Shown here piece by piece: positions 55,246 through 64,000 of a DNA stretch of 64,000 nt. Made by a program: the position numbers and the translations under genes. Origin of the DNA: Pseudomonadota bacterium (lineage in GTDB: Bacteria > Myxococcota_A > Polyangia > Polyangiales > Polyangiaceae); contig JAEWRL010000068.1 of NCBI GenBank assembly GCA_023398955.1, positions 17,371 to 81,370 of the forward strand, written 5' to 3'. The stretch's first letter is position 1. Each line of letters opens with the position of its first letter. The notes beneath the pieces are model-generated. The model saw only the letters and a program-made list of their open reading frames with translations. It searched no databases and was not told the origin of the DNA.

Positions 55246-55664
55246 GCGCTCTACAGCCTACTTCCTGCGAGACCTGAGCGGAACCAGTTCTCGGGGCGTC
55301 CTTGCGCATTCGGATCAGCCATCGTGAGTCGCTCCGGGAGGTGAACCCGAGAGCCTCGATCGGTGTACGGCGGTTCGCGGCGACGTGAGCTTCCGCCTGG
55401 GCACGAGCTGAGGCCATGGTTCTGGCGTGCGATGTCGGGACGCGTCAGTTGGAGTCGGTACCTCGGGGCGAGGTGTCGGGGGCGGCCGCACGGCCACCGC
55501 CCGCGAAGCGACGATTCGGTGGTTGGCGGTGCGGTCACTTGGCCGGTTCGGGGCCAACGGGTGCGAGAATCGGGCGCAGACGCGCTGCACGTCGGCTCTT
55601 GGTTGCCAAGGGCCTGCCAGAACGGGTTGGCACCTGGCGATTTACCGTGTGTACACTGTGAGCA
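55246..55664. other. divergent intergenic region, no supported gene
   Basis: A 419-base GC-rich gap between divergently oriented kinase and TPR lipoprotein genes. It should hold promoters for both. I can suggest one only for the lipoprotein (TACACT at 55652-55657). Frames crossing it in both directions look like low-complexity shadows. Confidence 0.4.
55627..55657 (+). promoter_or_regulatory. weak candidate promoter of TPR lipoprotein gene
   Basis: TTGGCA (55627-55632) and TACACT (55652-55657) are 19 bases apart, longer than ideal. TACACT ends seven bases before ATG 55665, and no Shine-Dalgarno sequence is present, so the transcript would be nearly leaderless, as for grpE. Confidence 0.3.
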
Positions 55665-57887
55665 ATGCTCCGAAAGCCATTTTCCTTCGCACTTGCGATG
55701 GCTTTGTCCAGCGGGTGCGGCGCCGGGATGCACGGGACGGCGCCGAGCACGATCCCGGTGACGTCGACGACGCCGCTCAACCCCGTGGCCGTCGACGAAC
55801 AGGCTTATGCAGAGAGCGCCTATCGGGTTCTCTTGGCTCAAGAGGGAACGCCCGAAGAACGAATGGACTTGATGGCAGGGGTGGTGCGGCACCAGCTGGA
55901 GCGAGCCCAACAGCGCTTTCGGGCAGGGCAATCGGCGGCTGGGCTTCGTTCGTTCGCTGGCGCAGCCTTCATGCTACGCGCTGGCGAGCAGCGCACCAAG
56001 ATCTTCGAGGGGCACAGCGCTGTTCTCAAGCAGGTCGTTGGTCTTCTGGCTCGGAAGGGCAACGAAGGACAGTCGACGGCAATCTATCAGTGGCTCGTGG
56101 AGCTCGCCGAGAGCGAGTCGGAGCGCGCGGACACGATTGCCCACCTGGATGCGCTCGAGACCTGGCAAGAGGATCTGATCGAGCGCGGGGGACCGCTGCA
56201 GGCAGCCGGTAGCAAGCAGAGAATCCGGGTCCAGCGCGCTCTTCTCGATTCCAGTGAGGACGCGCTCCTCGAAGCGAGCGATGCCATCGTGGCGTGGATG
56301 CGCCGAGCTCTAGAGTCGGATCTGGGGCAGTTGCCGATAACTACGCCGGAGGAACGCGAGGAAGCATTAGAAGCGTACCGTGCCATCAAAGGTGGAGGCA
56401 TCACCCTGGTGGGCTTGATGCTGCGTCACGGGCGGCTTCGGCAGGCGCTGGAGATCATCGAGCGGGAGGACCTCACCGGGCTCGTCCCTCCAGCGTTGAT
56501 TCAGCGTGCCGAGCAAGCGGCGTACGATGACGACGAAAAGGCGTGGGCCGAGCTGTTTGGGCTCTATGAGTCCATCAATGAGGCCGGGCTCCAGGCTTCG
56601 ACCGTCGAGGTCGACGTGGCACGTGGCGCTGCCTGGGGAGCGGCGCTCGAGCTGCATCGTAGCGCTCCAAACAGCACGATGGCGGTGAAGCCACTCGCCC
56701 ATGAATTGGCCGCGTACGGCATGTCGGAAGTGGCGGCACTGATGCTGAGTCGAGTCTATGGCAGCAAACCCTCTTCGGCAGACTTGTCGTGGGCGCTCGC
56801 CTTGTGCATGCAGGCGCTCGTCATGGAGGAGCAAGCGGGCCAGCTCGAGGCCTCTCGTCGGGTGTTCCAGGAGACCAAGCCGCTCTTGGACATTGCGGCC
56901 AAGGCCCCGTATGCATCAAAGGTTCAGCCGAGCGTCGCACGGTTCGAGTACGTGATGGGTGCCTTGGAGCTGCGAGCGGCGAACCTTGATCGCGCCCGAG
57001 ACCTGTTGCAGCGCGCGGCCAGGCGCGAGCCGACCACTGCCGCCCTTGAGGCGCTCACCGCAATTCAGCGCCAGCGTGGCGACGCTGAGCAGGCAATGAA
57101 CGCCCTCAGCAAAGCCCTCGAGATCGCGGCGCGCACCGGTCAGAACGAAACGAAAGTGCGCCTGCTGCTTACTCTGGCCGAGATCCAGCGTCAGTTCGGG
57201 AAGGGTGACGTCGCGGCTACCCTCGAGGATGCGCTCTCGGCCGCCTTGGAGGCACGGCGAATCGCCCGCACCAACGCCGAGCAGGCGACCGTCGAGCGCC
57301 TGTTGGCCCATGTCCTGGACTTCTATGGACGCGCAGTCGAGGCCCGGCAAGCGATGGGGCGCGCCTATGAGTTGTCTCGTTCGCAACAAGCCCAACTGAC
57401 AGCGACCGTGCTCGATGCATCTCGCCGCGCATTGCTTCACGGGGAGCTACCCGCTGCACGAGACGCCGTGCACGAGGCGATTGACGCGGAGTTGGAGGAC
57501 GATGACCTGGTCTATGTTGCCGTTTGGCTGCGCCTGCTCGAGCTGAGGCAGGGTGTTCCGAGCGACGGCACGGTAGAACGGGCCATGGCACGCATTGGGG
57601 ATGACATGCGGTGGGTGGTGGCCCTACGGGATTGGGCACTTGGAAAGATTGACGACAAAACCCTGACGAGCCGGGCCAGGGGGCGCGTCGAGCGAACGGA
57701 GGCACTCTTTTACACGACGATGGCGAATTGGCGTGTTCGCGCCGAACGCATACCGCCCGGGCTCCGGGACGTGGCGCAGAGCGAGGCCGTCGAGTTGATG
57801 GAGGTGGATATAGCCCGGGAGCTGATCGCCCGCGAAGAACTGGCTCCTTTGCGTCTGGAGATTTCCCCGAACGTACAGCTCCCCTGA
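55665..57887 (+). CDS. TPR-containing lipoprotein
   Basis: A 740-residue protein starting at ATG 55665 with a short signal peptide ending LSSGC (Cys18 or so), a probable outer-membrane or periplasmic lipoprotein. The rest is nearly all helical, made of degenerate TPR/HAT-like repeats: RARDLLQRAARREPTTAALE, ALTAIQRQRGDAEQAMNALS, YGRAVEARQAMGRAYELSRS and HGELPAARDAVHEAIDAELE. No enzymatic motif is present. Such proteins usually assemble envelope complexes. It is divergent from the kinase/ATPase gene, which also ends in TPRs; a functional link is only suggested by proximity. Confidence 0.75.
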   Translation: MLRKPFSFALAMALSSGCGAGMHGTAPSTIPVTSTTPLNPVAVDEQAYAESAYRVLLAQEGTPEERMDLMAGVVRHQLERAQQRFRAGQSAAGLRSFAGAAFMLRAGEQRTKIFEGHSAVLKQVVGLLARKGNEGQSTAIYQWLVELAESESERADTIAHLDALETWQEDLIERGGPLQAAGSKQRIRVQRALLDSSEDALLEASDAIVAWMRRALESDLGQLPITTPEEREEALEAYRAIKGGGITLVGLMLRHGRLRQALEIIEREDLTGLVPPALIQRAEQAAYDDDEKAWAELFGLYESINEAGLQASTVEVDVARGAAWGAALELHRSAPNSTMAVKPLAHELAAYGMSEVAALMLSRVYGSKPSSADLSWALALCMQALVMEEQAGQLEASRRVFQETKPLLDIAAKAPYASKVQPSVARFEYVMGALELRAANLDRARDLLQRAARREPTTAALEALTAIQRQRGDAEQAMNALSKALEIAARTGQNETKVRLLLTLAEIQRQFGKGDVAATLEDALSAALEARRIARTNAEQATVERLLAHVLDFYGRAVEARQAMGRAYELSRSQQAQLTATVLDASRRALLHGELPAARDAVHEAIDAELEDDDLVYVAVWLRLLELRQGVPSDGTVERAMARIGDDMRWVVALRDWALGKIDDKTLTSRARGRVERTEALFYTTMANWRVRAERIPPGLRDVAQSEAVELMEVDIARELIAREELAPLRLEISPNVQLP

Positions 57888-57926
57888 ACAGGGGTTCGCC
57901 ACATCATGCACCCGATGGCTGGCGGG

Positions 57927-58331
57927 TCATTGGTGCGGCTTCCTTCCCAGCAGGCGCGCCGCAAGCGGCTCCCCTAGCTGCTCGGTCAACAGTCGCTCTA
58001 CCGCAGCTTCCTTGGATCGCCGCTCGTCGTCGGAGGAGTACTGGAACTCGATACCCATTCCGGCAGGATTTGCCGGACTGGAGTCGCTGGGGGCCACGGT
58101 CCAGATTACCTTTCCGGTCAAGCGCAGCGGTTCGACGAGCCCCGGCACTCCGAGAGCGAAAATGAACTCCGTGCCTTCGGGGAGAGGACGCTGCGTGGCG
58201 ATGAACGTACCACCTCGAGAGATATTGCGGGTGTAGTCCGCAAAGAAGGTGTTCACCCGCTTGTACTCGACCTTAAGCTCGATGGGAGTGCGGCTCTCGT
58301 GGCGCCGCTCGTCCGGTTTGGCTGACGACAT
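57927..58331 (-). CDS. PilZ-domain protein
   Basis: A 134-residue protein with the c-di-GMP binding pattern: RRHESR (residues 9-14, RxxxR) and NISRGGTF (36-43, D/NxSxxG). The beta strands LTGKVIWTVAP and GMGIEFQYSS close the barrel. The short single-domain type is very common in myxobacteria (PilZ proteins of the Myxococcus xanthus paralogous family), where it acts on gliding motility or regulation. No cyclase or phosphodiesterase is nearby. The gene faces away from dnaJ, with 144 bases between. Confidence 0.88.
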   Translation of the reverse strand: MSSAKPDERRHESRTPIELKVEYKRVNTFFADYTRNISRGGTFIATQRPLPEGTEFIFALGVPGLVEPLRLTGKVIWTVAPSDSSPANPAGMGIEFQYSSDDERRSKEAAVERLLTEQLGEPLAARLLGRKPHQ

Positions 58332-58475
58332 CTACCGACGAGTTCATCACAATCGAGGGAGAGAAGCCACGTCGTGGCGCCAGGAAGCGTGCCGGCCCGG
58401 GGGCTTCGTCGGACGTAGCCCGCGGGGAACACATGTCTTGGCGTACCGGCCCTCGGGCATGCTAACTAGCTGGCT

Positions 58476-59573
58476 GTGCGAGATCCTTACGAGACCCTGG
58501 GTGTTGATCGCGCTGCAGACGACGCAGAGGTGAAGGCAGCGTTTCGTCGGGCAGCCGCACGCCACCACCCGGATCGGAATCGGGGTGACCCTGACGCGCA
58601 GCGGCGGTTCACCGAGATAAACGGCGCCTATCAAATCCTAGGTGATCCCGAGAAGCGAGCCGCTTATGACCGCCATGGAAGCGCTGCCTTCGAGACTAGA
58701 GGAACCGGGGGACCCCGTCACGCCGGGGTCGGTGGTGTTGGGGATCTGGAGAGTATCCTCGGAGACCTCTTGGGCGCGTTCGGGTTTCGTTCCGCGGGGT
58801 CGAATCCCAGACCGCGGCACACCCTCCATCTGAGCTTCGAAGAGGCGGCCCTGGGGTGCACCAAGGAGCTTGCCTATGAGACGCTGGATCTCTGTGCTGA
58901 CTGCAGTGGTCGGGGTTCGGAGCCCGGCACACTGCTTCAAGACTGCCGCGTTTGCTACGGGCATGGTCGCGTGCGTCTCACTCAGGGAGCGTTCATGATT
59001 GGCGTCGAACGCCCCTGCCCCGCGTGTGGCGGACGCGGCCGCATCCCGAGTGTGGCGTGTGGTCGCTGTGCAGGCAAGGGGCTTACCCGTCAACAACGAT
59101 CCGTACCCATCGAGGTGCCTCCGGGTCTAGACACGGGAGCCGTGCGGACGATTCGGGGCGCCGGGCACCGGCTGAGCCCGGACCATCCTCCCGGAGATCT
59201 CGAGGTTGTGGTCGAGGTAGCACCCCATGCAACCTTCCGCCGCTCCGGAGATAGCATCAAGAGTCGGATCCCTGTTCGGTTCACGGTGGCTGCACTAGGT
59301 GGGGTCGTCCAGGTTCCAACGCTTCACGGAGAAACCGCCGTCAAGGTGCCGGCGGGGACACAGCCAGGCGACGTGATAGAGCTCAAAGGATTGGGCATAC
59401 CCCGCAGGCGGGGAGGACGTGGACAACACCTCGTGTCCATCGAAGTCATGGTTCCCAAGTCCATGTCTTCGCGAGCGCGTGGCTTGGTTGCCGAGGTGGA
59501 CGCTGAACTGCGAGCGCAGGAGGAGCGGCGCAGCAGCGGGGTGTTGGGTAGACTGCGCAAGGTGTTCGGTTAA
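58476..59573 (+). CDS. dnaJ: DnaJ-type co-chaperone
   Basis: The 365-residue Hsp40 stimulates DnaK ATPase. The J domain has DPYETLGVDRAADDAEVKAA and the HPD motif at 31-33. A short glycine-poor linker (about 65-115) precedes four CxxCxGxG-type zinc repeats: CADCSGRG (140), CRVCYGHG (157), CPACGGRG (181) and CGRCAGKG (195). The C-terminal substrate domains (DIEVP-like IEVPPGLDTGAVRTI and PVRFTVAALGGVVQVPTL) follow. It is a complete type I DnaJ with a much reduced G/F region. Start is GTG 58476. It is 15 kb from grpE-dnaK and is followed by proC at 32 bases. Confidence 0.95.
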   Translation: MRDPYETLGVDRAADDAEVKAAFRRAAARHHPDRNRGDPDAQRRFTEINGAYQILGDPEKRAAYDRHGSAAFETRGTGGPRHAGVGGVGDLESILGDLLGAFGFRSAGSNPRPRHTLHLSFEEAALGCTKELAYETLDLCADCSGRGSEPGTLLQDCRVCYGHGRVRLTQGAFMIGVERPCPACGGRGRIPSVACGRCAGKGLTRQQRSVPIEVPPGLDTGAVRTIRGAGHRLSPDHPPGDLEVVVEVAPHATFRRSGDSIKSRIPVRFTVAALGGVVQVPTLHGETAVKVPAGTQPGDVIELKGLGIPRRRGGRGQHLVSIEVMVPKSMSSRARGLVAEVDAELRAQEERRSSGVLGRLRKVFG

Positions 59574-59605
59574 CGCTGGCAGACCTGCCAGGATCGGATG
59601 GGTTG

Positions 59606-60448
59606 ATGCATCAACGACGGATTGCTTTCATTGGCGCTGGGAACATGGCGGGAGCTCTGATTCGGGGCCTGCTGCGTTCCAGCCGCTGCGCGGCTGCCGA
59701 CATCAGGGCATGCGAGCCAGACGACGCTCGGCGCGAGGCCGTTTGCAGCGAGTTTGGGATTGGCGTGGTCCGGGACAGCTCCGAACTCCTCGATTGGGCC
59801 GAGGTGATCGTACTCGCCGTGAAACCGCAGGTTCTTCCCGGCGTGCTCGTTGGCATGGAGGCAGAGCGTCTAGCTGCGAAGCTCTGGGTCTCGGTGGCGG
59901 CAGGCGTTCCGTGCGATGTGATCGAGTCGCTTCTGCCGGAATCGACGGCCGTGGTGCGCGCCATGCCCAATACGCCTGCCCTCGTTCAAGCGGGAGCAAC
60001 CGCGATCGCGAAAGGAACGCATGCCACTGATGAAGACCTAGCTTGGGCGCGGGAGCTGTTCCTCGCTGTTGGTCGTGTCGTGGCAGTCGAAGAAAGGCTG
60101 CTGGACGTCGTGACGGGGCTATCGGGAAGCGGTCCTGCCTACGTGCTGCTGGTCATCGAGGCCCTCGCGGATGGTGCAGTCAAGATGGGGCTCCCGAAGC
60201 CTCAGGCGTTGGAGCTGGCAGCGAGCACGGTGCTTGGGGCCGCGGCGCTCCTCCTGGAGACGGGTGAGCATCCGGGCAAGCTGAAGGACCAGGTGACCAG
60301 CCCAGGAGGAACGACGATTGCTGGTCTCGCCGCTCTGGAGCGTGCGGGCGTTCGCGCCGGTCTGATGGACGCTGTTGAGTCCGCTACGCGTCGCGCCACG
60401 GAGCTCGGCGCACTCGGGCAACGACCTGGCGGTCGAGACCGCTCCTAA
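59606..60448 (+). CDS. proC: pyrroline-5-carboxylate reductase
   Basis: ProC makes L-proline from 1-pyrroline-5-carboxylate using NADPH. RRIAFIGAGNMAGALIRGLL is the Rossmann motif; VLAVKPQVLPGVL, VRAMPNTPALVQAGATAIAK, VTGLSGSGPAYVLLVIEALA and LKDQVTSPGGTTIAGLAALE are the family signatures. The start is ATG 59606 (TTG 59603 is adjacent in frame), 280 residues. It follows dnaJ by 32 bases on the same strand. Confidence 0.96.
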   Translation: MHQRRIAFIGAGNMAGALIRGLLRSSRCAAADIRACEPDDARREAVCSEFGIGVVRDSSELLDWAEVIVLAVKPQVLPGVLVGMEAERLAAKLWVSVAAGVPCDVIESLLPESTAVVRAMPNTPALVQAGATAIAKGTHATDEDLAWARELFLAVGRVVAVEERLLDVVTGLSGSGPAYVLLVIEALADGAVKMGLPKPQALELAASTVLGAAALLLETGEHPGKLKDQVTSPGGTTIAGLAALERAGVRAGLMDAVESATRRATELGALGQRPGGRDRS

Positions 60449-60486
60449 TGCTCCCCAGAGGTAGAAAAGGTCCGCGCAGAGGGGCC

Positions 60487-60496
60487 GGGGGGGGGG
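60487..60496 (+). repeat. homopolymer run of ten G
   Basis: Ten consecutive G bases lie 39 bases past the proC stop, in a non-coding stretch. Such runs can slip in replication, but there is no gene here to be affected; a sequencing artefact is also possible. Confidence 0.7.
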
Positions 60497-60617
60497 ACAG
60501 CCACGCTCCACGCGGACGAAGGTGAAGTAGCAGTTCGCACGTGGGAGTGCAATCTTCCTATTGCTGTCCGGAGCCCCCTGTTCCTCCGCCGAGCCCCCTG
60601 GCATTTCGAGATTGCGG

Positions 60618-60647
60618 CGCCGTCCTTTCAAGATTGAAAGGACGGCG
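60618..60647. terminator. perfect 14-bp inverted repeat between convergent proC and propeller gene
   Basis: CGCCGTCCTTTCAA (60618-60631) and TTGAAAGGACGGCG (60634-60647) pair perfectly around a two-base centre. The strong stem and convergent flanks suggest a bidirectional terminator, but no U-tract follows on either strand. A protein-binding palindrome is the alternative. Confidence 0.55.
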
Positions 60648-60656
60648 GCTTCGTAC

Positions 60657-63653
60657 CTAGTGCAGACACTCGAATACCCAACGGTCCCCCGGGTCATCGG
60701 GACTGCGTGTTATGAGGGGGATGGTCTGAGAAATTATTTCGCGACCTCTCGTGGAGGCGGACGGCTTGGGGTTCAGGCGCGCTGCCGCCTCCGCCATCAG
60801 GGACTGCACGCAGAGTCCCCCCGCTGTCGCCAGCACACGCGCCCGTACTGAACTGGGTCGGATAGTGCCCCAGGTTCCTATGTCCAAGTCCGGACTGAGG
60901 GGCAGGCTGCCCTCGAGCACCCATCCCGCGTCGTCGGAGTCGCAGGCTCTTGGAGCCCTTCCCAGCGCATCATCGCTGATGATGCGGGGCGTCGCGACCG
61001 CGCTGCGAAGGAGGTCAATGGGGTAGACGAACCAGCGAGTGGCTGCCCCACGGGTCTTTGCATCGGTAACCCACAGCCCCAGCGAAGAGCCGTCCTCATT
61101 TCGGACGAGCCGGGTTTCGCCGGTCGCTGCGACGTTGTGCAAGGTCAGAACTGCTTCGACTTGATTCGGCTGTACACGGAGGATCTGGACCGTACGCGCT
61201 GCACTGCTCACCGCGAAGTACCACGTCCCTTGGGCTTGAACGGCCCCGAGCAGCGTGCTCCCTTCGAGGGCCCGATGGGCTGGGAGGCGGCGCAACGGAC
61301 GCCCAGCCTCCACCAAGTAGGCCTCCGTGCGGGCGCGCGACACGAGTAGCAACGCTCCCCCGAGCCCGTCAGGATCGAATGAAGAGTGCCAGACCGTCGG
61401 AGGGCCGGAACTGCGTTCGCTGCCGAACGCCTCGGAGCTCGATTGAGCATCCTGCCAAGGGCTGCGCGTGACGTCGGTGGTCCATTGCCCAGAGATGCCT
61501 TCATATCCCGAAAGCGCGAGTAGCTGCCAGCGAGCGTTGTCCTTCCAGTGTCCGCCACTGGGGTTCCAAATGCGGGCATGCACGCTCATGAAGCCGCTGT
61601 GGAGCAGCTTCCTGAATTCTTGCCCCCGGCCACCCGAGGCTGCGTCCGTCCGGTTGTCCTCATTGGTCCAGCGCCGGGCGTAGGAGGGGCGGTCCCGGAG
61701 CGGCAAGAGCTTTCGCGGATTGTCACACGAGAGCAACCAGCGCGCTCCGCCAGCCGAGGGCAATGTAGTCACCGGCACCTCCTCGGCTACGGGAAGGTCC
61801 AAGGAATCGCGCGCGATATCCCACCCGAATCTCACCCAGCCCGCCGCAATGCATCCAACGTGACTGCATCCGCGAGCCACGGACCCCGTGGGAACAGCGT
61901 CGGGAGTCGCCATGTCCTGGGCAGGCAGCGGGACTTCCTGCCAGCTCAGTCCGCCATCGGTGCTTTGCCAGCCCCGCTCGTGGTCGCCGAGTGCCAGGGC
62001 GCGGCGACCATGGATGAGGGTATCTGCGATACTTGCTTTCTCCGGGCCGAGCTCTAGCGCCCCGTCAGGATGAATGGCGAAACCCACCAGGGAGTCGCCG
62101 GATACCACCCATCCCGCCAGGTTGCCTTCGGCGGTTTCGTCGATGCCCGCAAGCCAAAGTCCATCACCGAGGGGACCTTTCAGCTTGCGTTCTCCACTCG
62201 CGGCCGGTCTCAGTCGCGTGACGGTGGCCTCGCCGCTGGGCGTGACCCGGGTGACACTGCCCCGCCGCGTCTGGGTCGGCGGCAGTATGACGGCTGCGTT
62301 GCCGGTGCCAAGGGGAACGACGCGAGCGGCTACTGGGAATCGCGCGAGCGACAGCAGCCACGGCTCGTCTCCGCGAGGCAGGACGCACCAGATGCGCGGC
62401 GCGCTTCTGGCCGCACCGTACTGACAGGAGCCTGAAACGACAACCCCTCCCGTACTGGTCGCAGAAACGCGGCGAGGACCATCGAACCGGTGCGTCGCAC
62501 GGACCTCCAGAGGCTCATCCGCGAGCGCGAGCAGGATCGTATGGAGGCGAGTGTGGCAAACGAACCCTCCGTTTCCAAACAAAGGTGAGCCAACGCAGTT
62601 TGCCTCGCGGGGCGCGACTCCTGTCTTACGTTCGAGCACCTCACCCGTTCGAAGGTCAACTCGAAGGAGGTCGCCGGCTTCCACGAGGAGCGCTGCGTCG
62701 GGTGCAATGGGCCAACCACGCAGCACGACGGCACTGAAGCGCTCTCCGAGTTCCCGGGCGTACATGGCCAAGCTCCATGCATTGGGGATGCCCTCGTCGG
62801 TCGTCATGGGCTCTTCGGCGTCTCCGCTAAGGGCTTCTGCCGTGGCGGTGGGCTGCGGCGTGCTCTCGGTCGCGCGGTCCAGGCGTGAGCCATCGGCAAA
62901 GAGAACCGATGTGCCAGCAGCATGCTTCAGCTCGATGCTACCGTTCTTGGCGTGGGCACGTCGAATGAGATGCATCCCCAGCTGATGCCACGTGGCGCCT
63001 GCGTCGAACGTGGCGAGCGCCTCCCGGAACGGGACGGTCGTGATACCAAACCACTCATCTGCAAACGCCGTCGGTCCGTAGGCAGGTGCAGACGGCAGTG
63101 GGCCAAGGCTGGTGGCTCCACGTCCGCTTGGATCCAGAGCTACGATGTCTCTTGAACGGTCTAGGATGGCGTAGAAGCGGTCCACCCCTTGGACTATCTC
63201 GGAGACTGGCAGCTCCAGGCGAGCGACGGGTTCGAGAGGTGCCACGTAGCTGCGCGCCCGGTGCAGCACGGTGTGCGCCCCGTCTTGTACGAAGAGGAAG
63301 CCGCCGCCGAGGCGCGGCGCCAGCCGACTCACCGAGTAGTCGGGGCGCGGTAACCACTCCGTCGCCGCCGAAAACTTGCCTGCTGCTGTGATCAGGAGAC
63401 GTTGTCGCCCCGCCAGCAGCAACCATTCTGCTTCTGTGCCGGTGCCCACCCACTGGACGAAGTGGGCGTCGGGACGAGCTACCCAGCGAGCCTTTGTTTC
63501 CACGGTGGACGTGGGAGCTCGTGCAGGCGCTCCCCGCCCCAGGTGTTCAGCCCGGAGGTTGGATTGTGCGCAAGCCTGTCCGAAGAACGTGGAGGCCAAA
63601 TACGCGCCCAGGAGGGCTCGCCATCGCACGTTTTGGCAGGGCACAGTACTCAT
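60657..63653 (-). CDS. secreted beta-propeller-like protein with Asp-box repeats
   Basis: A 998-residue product with a signal peptide (cleaved near ACAQ, or lipidated at Cys28). The rest is beta-rich, with Asp-box motifs of the BNR type: TFDAGATWHQLG and QSTDGGLSWQEVPLP (SxDxGxTW), and propeller-like blades such as GVVVSGSCQYG, ALLVEAGDLLRVDLRTGEVL and GFVCHTRLHTILLALA. The combination recalls sialidase-like or YCF48-type propellers, but no catalytic Arg triad can be identified. It should be extracellular or periplasmic. It is the last gene on the minus strand before the RGG protein upstream. Confidence 0.7.
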   Translation of the reverse strand: MSTVPCQNVRWRALLGAYLASTFFGQACAQSNLRAEHLGRGAPARAPTSTVETKARWVARPDAHFVQWVGTGTEAEWLLLAGRQRLLITAAGKFSAATEWLPRPDYSVSRLAPRLGGGFLFVQDGAHTVLHRARSYVAPLEPVARLELPVSEIVQGVDRFYAILDRSRDIVALDPSGRGATSLGPLPSAPAYGPTAFADEWFGITTVPFREALATFDAGATWHQLGMHLIRRAHAKNGSIELKHAAGTSVLFADGSRLDRATESTPQPTATAEALSGDAEEPMTTDEGIPNAWSLAMYARELGERFSAVVLRGWPIAPDAALLVEAGDLLRVDLRTGEVLERKTGVAPREANCVGSPLFGNGGFVCHTRLHTILLALADEPLEVRATHRFDGPRRVSATSTGGVVVSGSCQYGAARSAPRIWCVLPRGDEPWLLSLARFPVAARVVPLGTGNAAVILPPTQTRRGSVTRVTPSGEATVTRLRPAASGERKLKGPLGDGLWLAGIDETAEGNLAGWVVSGDSLVGFAIHPDGALELGPEKASIADTLIHGRRALALGDHERGWQSTDGGLSWQEVPLPAQDMATPDAVPTGSVARGCSHVGCIAAGWVRFGWDIARDSLDLPVAEEVPVTTLPSAGGARWLLSCDNPRKLLPLRDRPSYARRWTNEDNRTDAASGGRGQEFRKLLHSGFMSVHARIWNPSGGHWKDNARWQLLALSGYEGISGQWTTDVTRSPWQDAQSSSEAFGSERSSGPPTVWHSSFDPDGLGGALLLVSRARTEAYLVEAGRPLRRLPAHRALEGSTLLGAVQAQGTWYFAVSSAARTVQILRVQPNQVEAVLTLHNVAATGETRLVRNEDGSSLGLWVTDAKTRGAATRWFVYPIDLLRSAVATPRIISDDALGRAPRACDSDDAGWVLEGSLPLSPDLDIGTWGTIRPSSVRARVLATAGGLCVQSLMAEAAARLNPKPSASTRGREIISQTIPLITRSPDDPGDRWVFECLH

Positions 63654-63798
63654 GCGGCTGGGCGTCGCTCACCACGACACTTCGCGATAGCATCGTGTCG
63701 GCAGAAGACATTTGAACCCTCGCTAGAGGCGCCTCGTCCCGTGGTCGACGTTGGTCCCTGCCGTGCCGAGCGGGACGAGCGCCACAGGCTTCAGCGGC

Positions 63799-63849
63799 TG
63801 CCGGAGTCCGCACTGGCCATCGAGGAAACGCCTGCAACGGACTCCGGCA
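63799..63849. other. 12-bp inverted repeat in intergenic region
   Basis: TGCCGGAGTCCG (63799-63810) recurs inverted as CGGACTCCGGCA (63838-63849) around a 27-base loop. It lies about 80 bases beyond the stop of the right-edge RGG gene on the minus strand, so it may form the 3' stem-loop of its transcript. No U-tract is present. Confidence 0.5.
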
Positions 63850-63930
63850 ATCGGTCACGGAAATGGGCCGCCCAGGTGGAGGCACCCTGTTGTGGCGCCG
63901 CCCACCTGTGCTCCTCGATGAGGCCCCTGC

Positions 63931-64000
63931 CTACCAGCGGTCTCCGCCGCCGTCGCGGCCACCACGGCCGCCACGACCGCCGCCGCGACCGCCACCACGA
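63931..64000 (-). CDS. C-terminal RGG tail of an RNA-binding protein (cut by window edge)
   Basis: Only the last 22 codons are in the window, read from 63999 down to a TAG at 63931-63933. They encode an Arg/Gly tail (RGG repeated, then RDGGGDRW). Such tails follow RRM-type RNA-binding proteins or DEAD-box helicases in bacteria and bind RNA. The rest lies outside, so the family is a guess. The repeated CGGC/CACG DNA itself is low-complexity. Confidence 0.65.
   Translation of the reverse strand, partial: RGGGRGGGRGGRGGRDGGGDRW

Noticed and set aside
55251..55931. Minus-strand 226-codon frame crossing the kinase/lipoprotein gap.
   Set aside because: Overlaps the lipoprotein start region antisense and lacks protein character.
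60487..60496. Run of ten G as a phase-variation tract.
   Set aside because: It lies outside any gene or promoter I can identify, so no switch can be proposed.

Overview
The window looks like a chromosomal segment of a myxobacterium (Myxococcota, most like the Polyangiales/Sorangium side). The signs are high GC, frequent GTG/TTG starts, lipoproteins with Gly/Ala/Ser-rich linkers, a large Ser/Thr kinase-ATPase-TPR protein, a PilZ protein, and response-regulator, GAF and pseudokinase proteins of types I associate with this group. Nearly all of it is ordinary, densely packed chromosomal DNA. I see no insertion sequence, prophage, CRISPR array or plasmid function. Both edges cut genes: a GT-C membrane glycosyltransferase on the left and the RGG tail of an RNA-binding protein on the right.

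Layout. 1-7 kb: cell-surface and sugar genes (GT-C transferase, beta-helix lipoprotein, GH8 lipoprotein, galE), then pcm and a DoxX protein. 7-19 kb: hrcA, a response regulator, valS, a persulfide-dioxygenase-like MBL protein, a membrane pseudokinase, prmA and an ArnT-like transferase. 18.8-22.6 kb: a hemerythrin protein, a fused SUMT/HemD, a GAF protein and a small lipoprotein. 22.5-32.9 kb: an asymmetric two-gene ABC exporter, an Omp85/BamA-like barrel protein, then a phosphodiester-glycosidase-like protein, mutM and rpiA. 33-41.8 kb: a PP2C phosphatase, an ECF sigma factor with its putative membrane anti-sigma partner, tRNA-Gln(UUG), and a heme operon (membrane protein, ccmE, hemE, hemG), an unrecognised 460-residue protein and an outer-membrane barrel protein. 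41.8-48 kb: a probable replication-origin region with a perfect DnaA box at the start of dnaA, then dnaK and grpE. 48-64 kb: a UvrD/PcrA helicase, TPR proteins, a 1,466-residue kinase/ATPase, PilZ, dnaJ, proC and a 998-residue secreted beta-propeller-like protein.

How the genes work together. Protein quality control is well represented (hrcA, grpE, dnaK, dnaJ, pcm) but split over three sites, and I found no CIRCE operator near them. Tetrapyrrole metabolism appears twice (cobA-hemD; ccmE-hemE-hemG), and the CcmE carries the CxxxY form of the heme-binding motif instead of histidine. Signalling is rich: PP2C, kinase, pseudokinase, ECF sigma/anti-sigma, response regulator, PilZ and GAF.

The points most worth a second look are the kinase/pseudocyclase/ATPase/TPR fusion, the Cys-type CcmE inside a heme operon, the degenerate-site ABC pair next to an Omp85 protein with a Cys-rich insert, a near-leaderless grpE promoter, and the dnaA box overlapping the annotated start region. 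I see no clear-cut new defence or mobile system.
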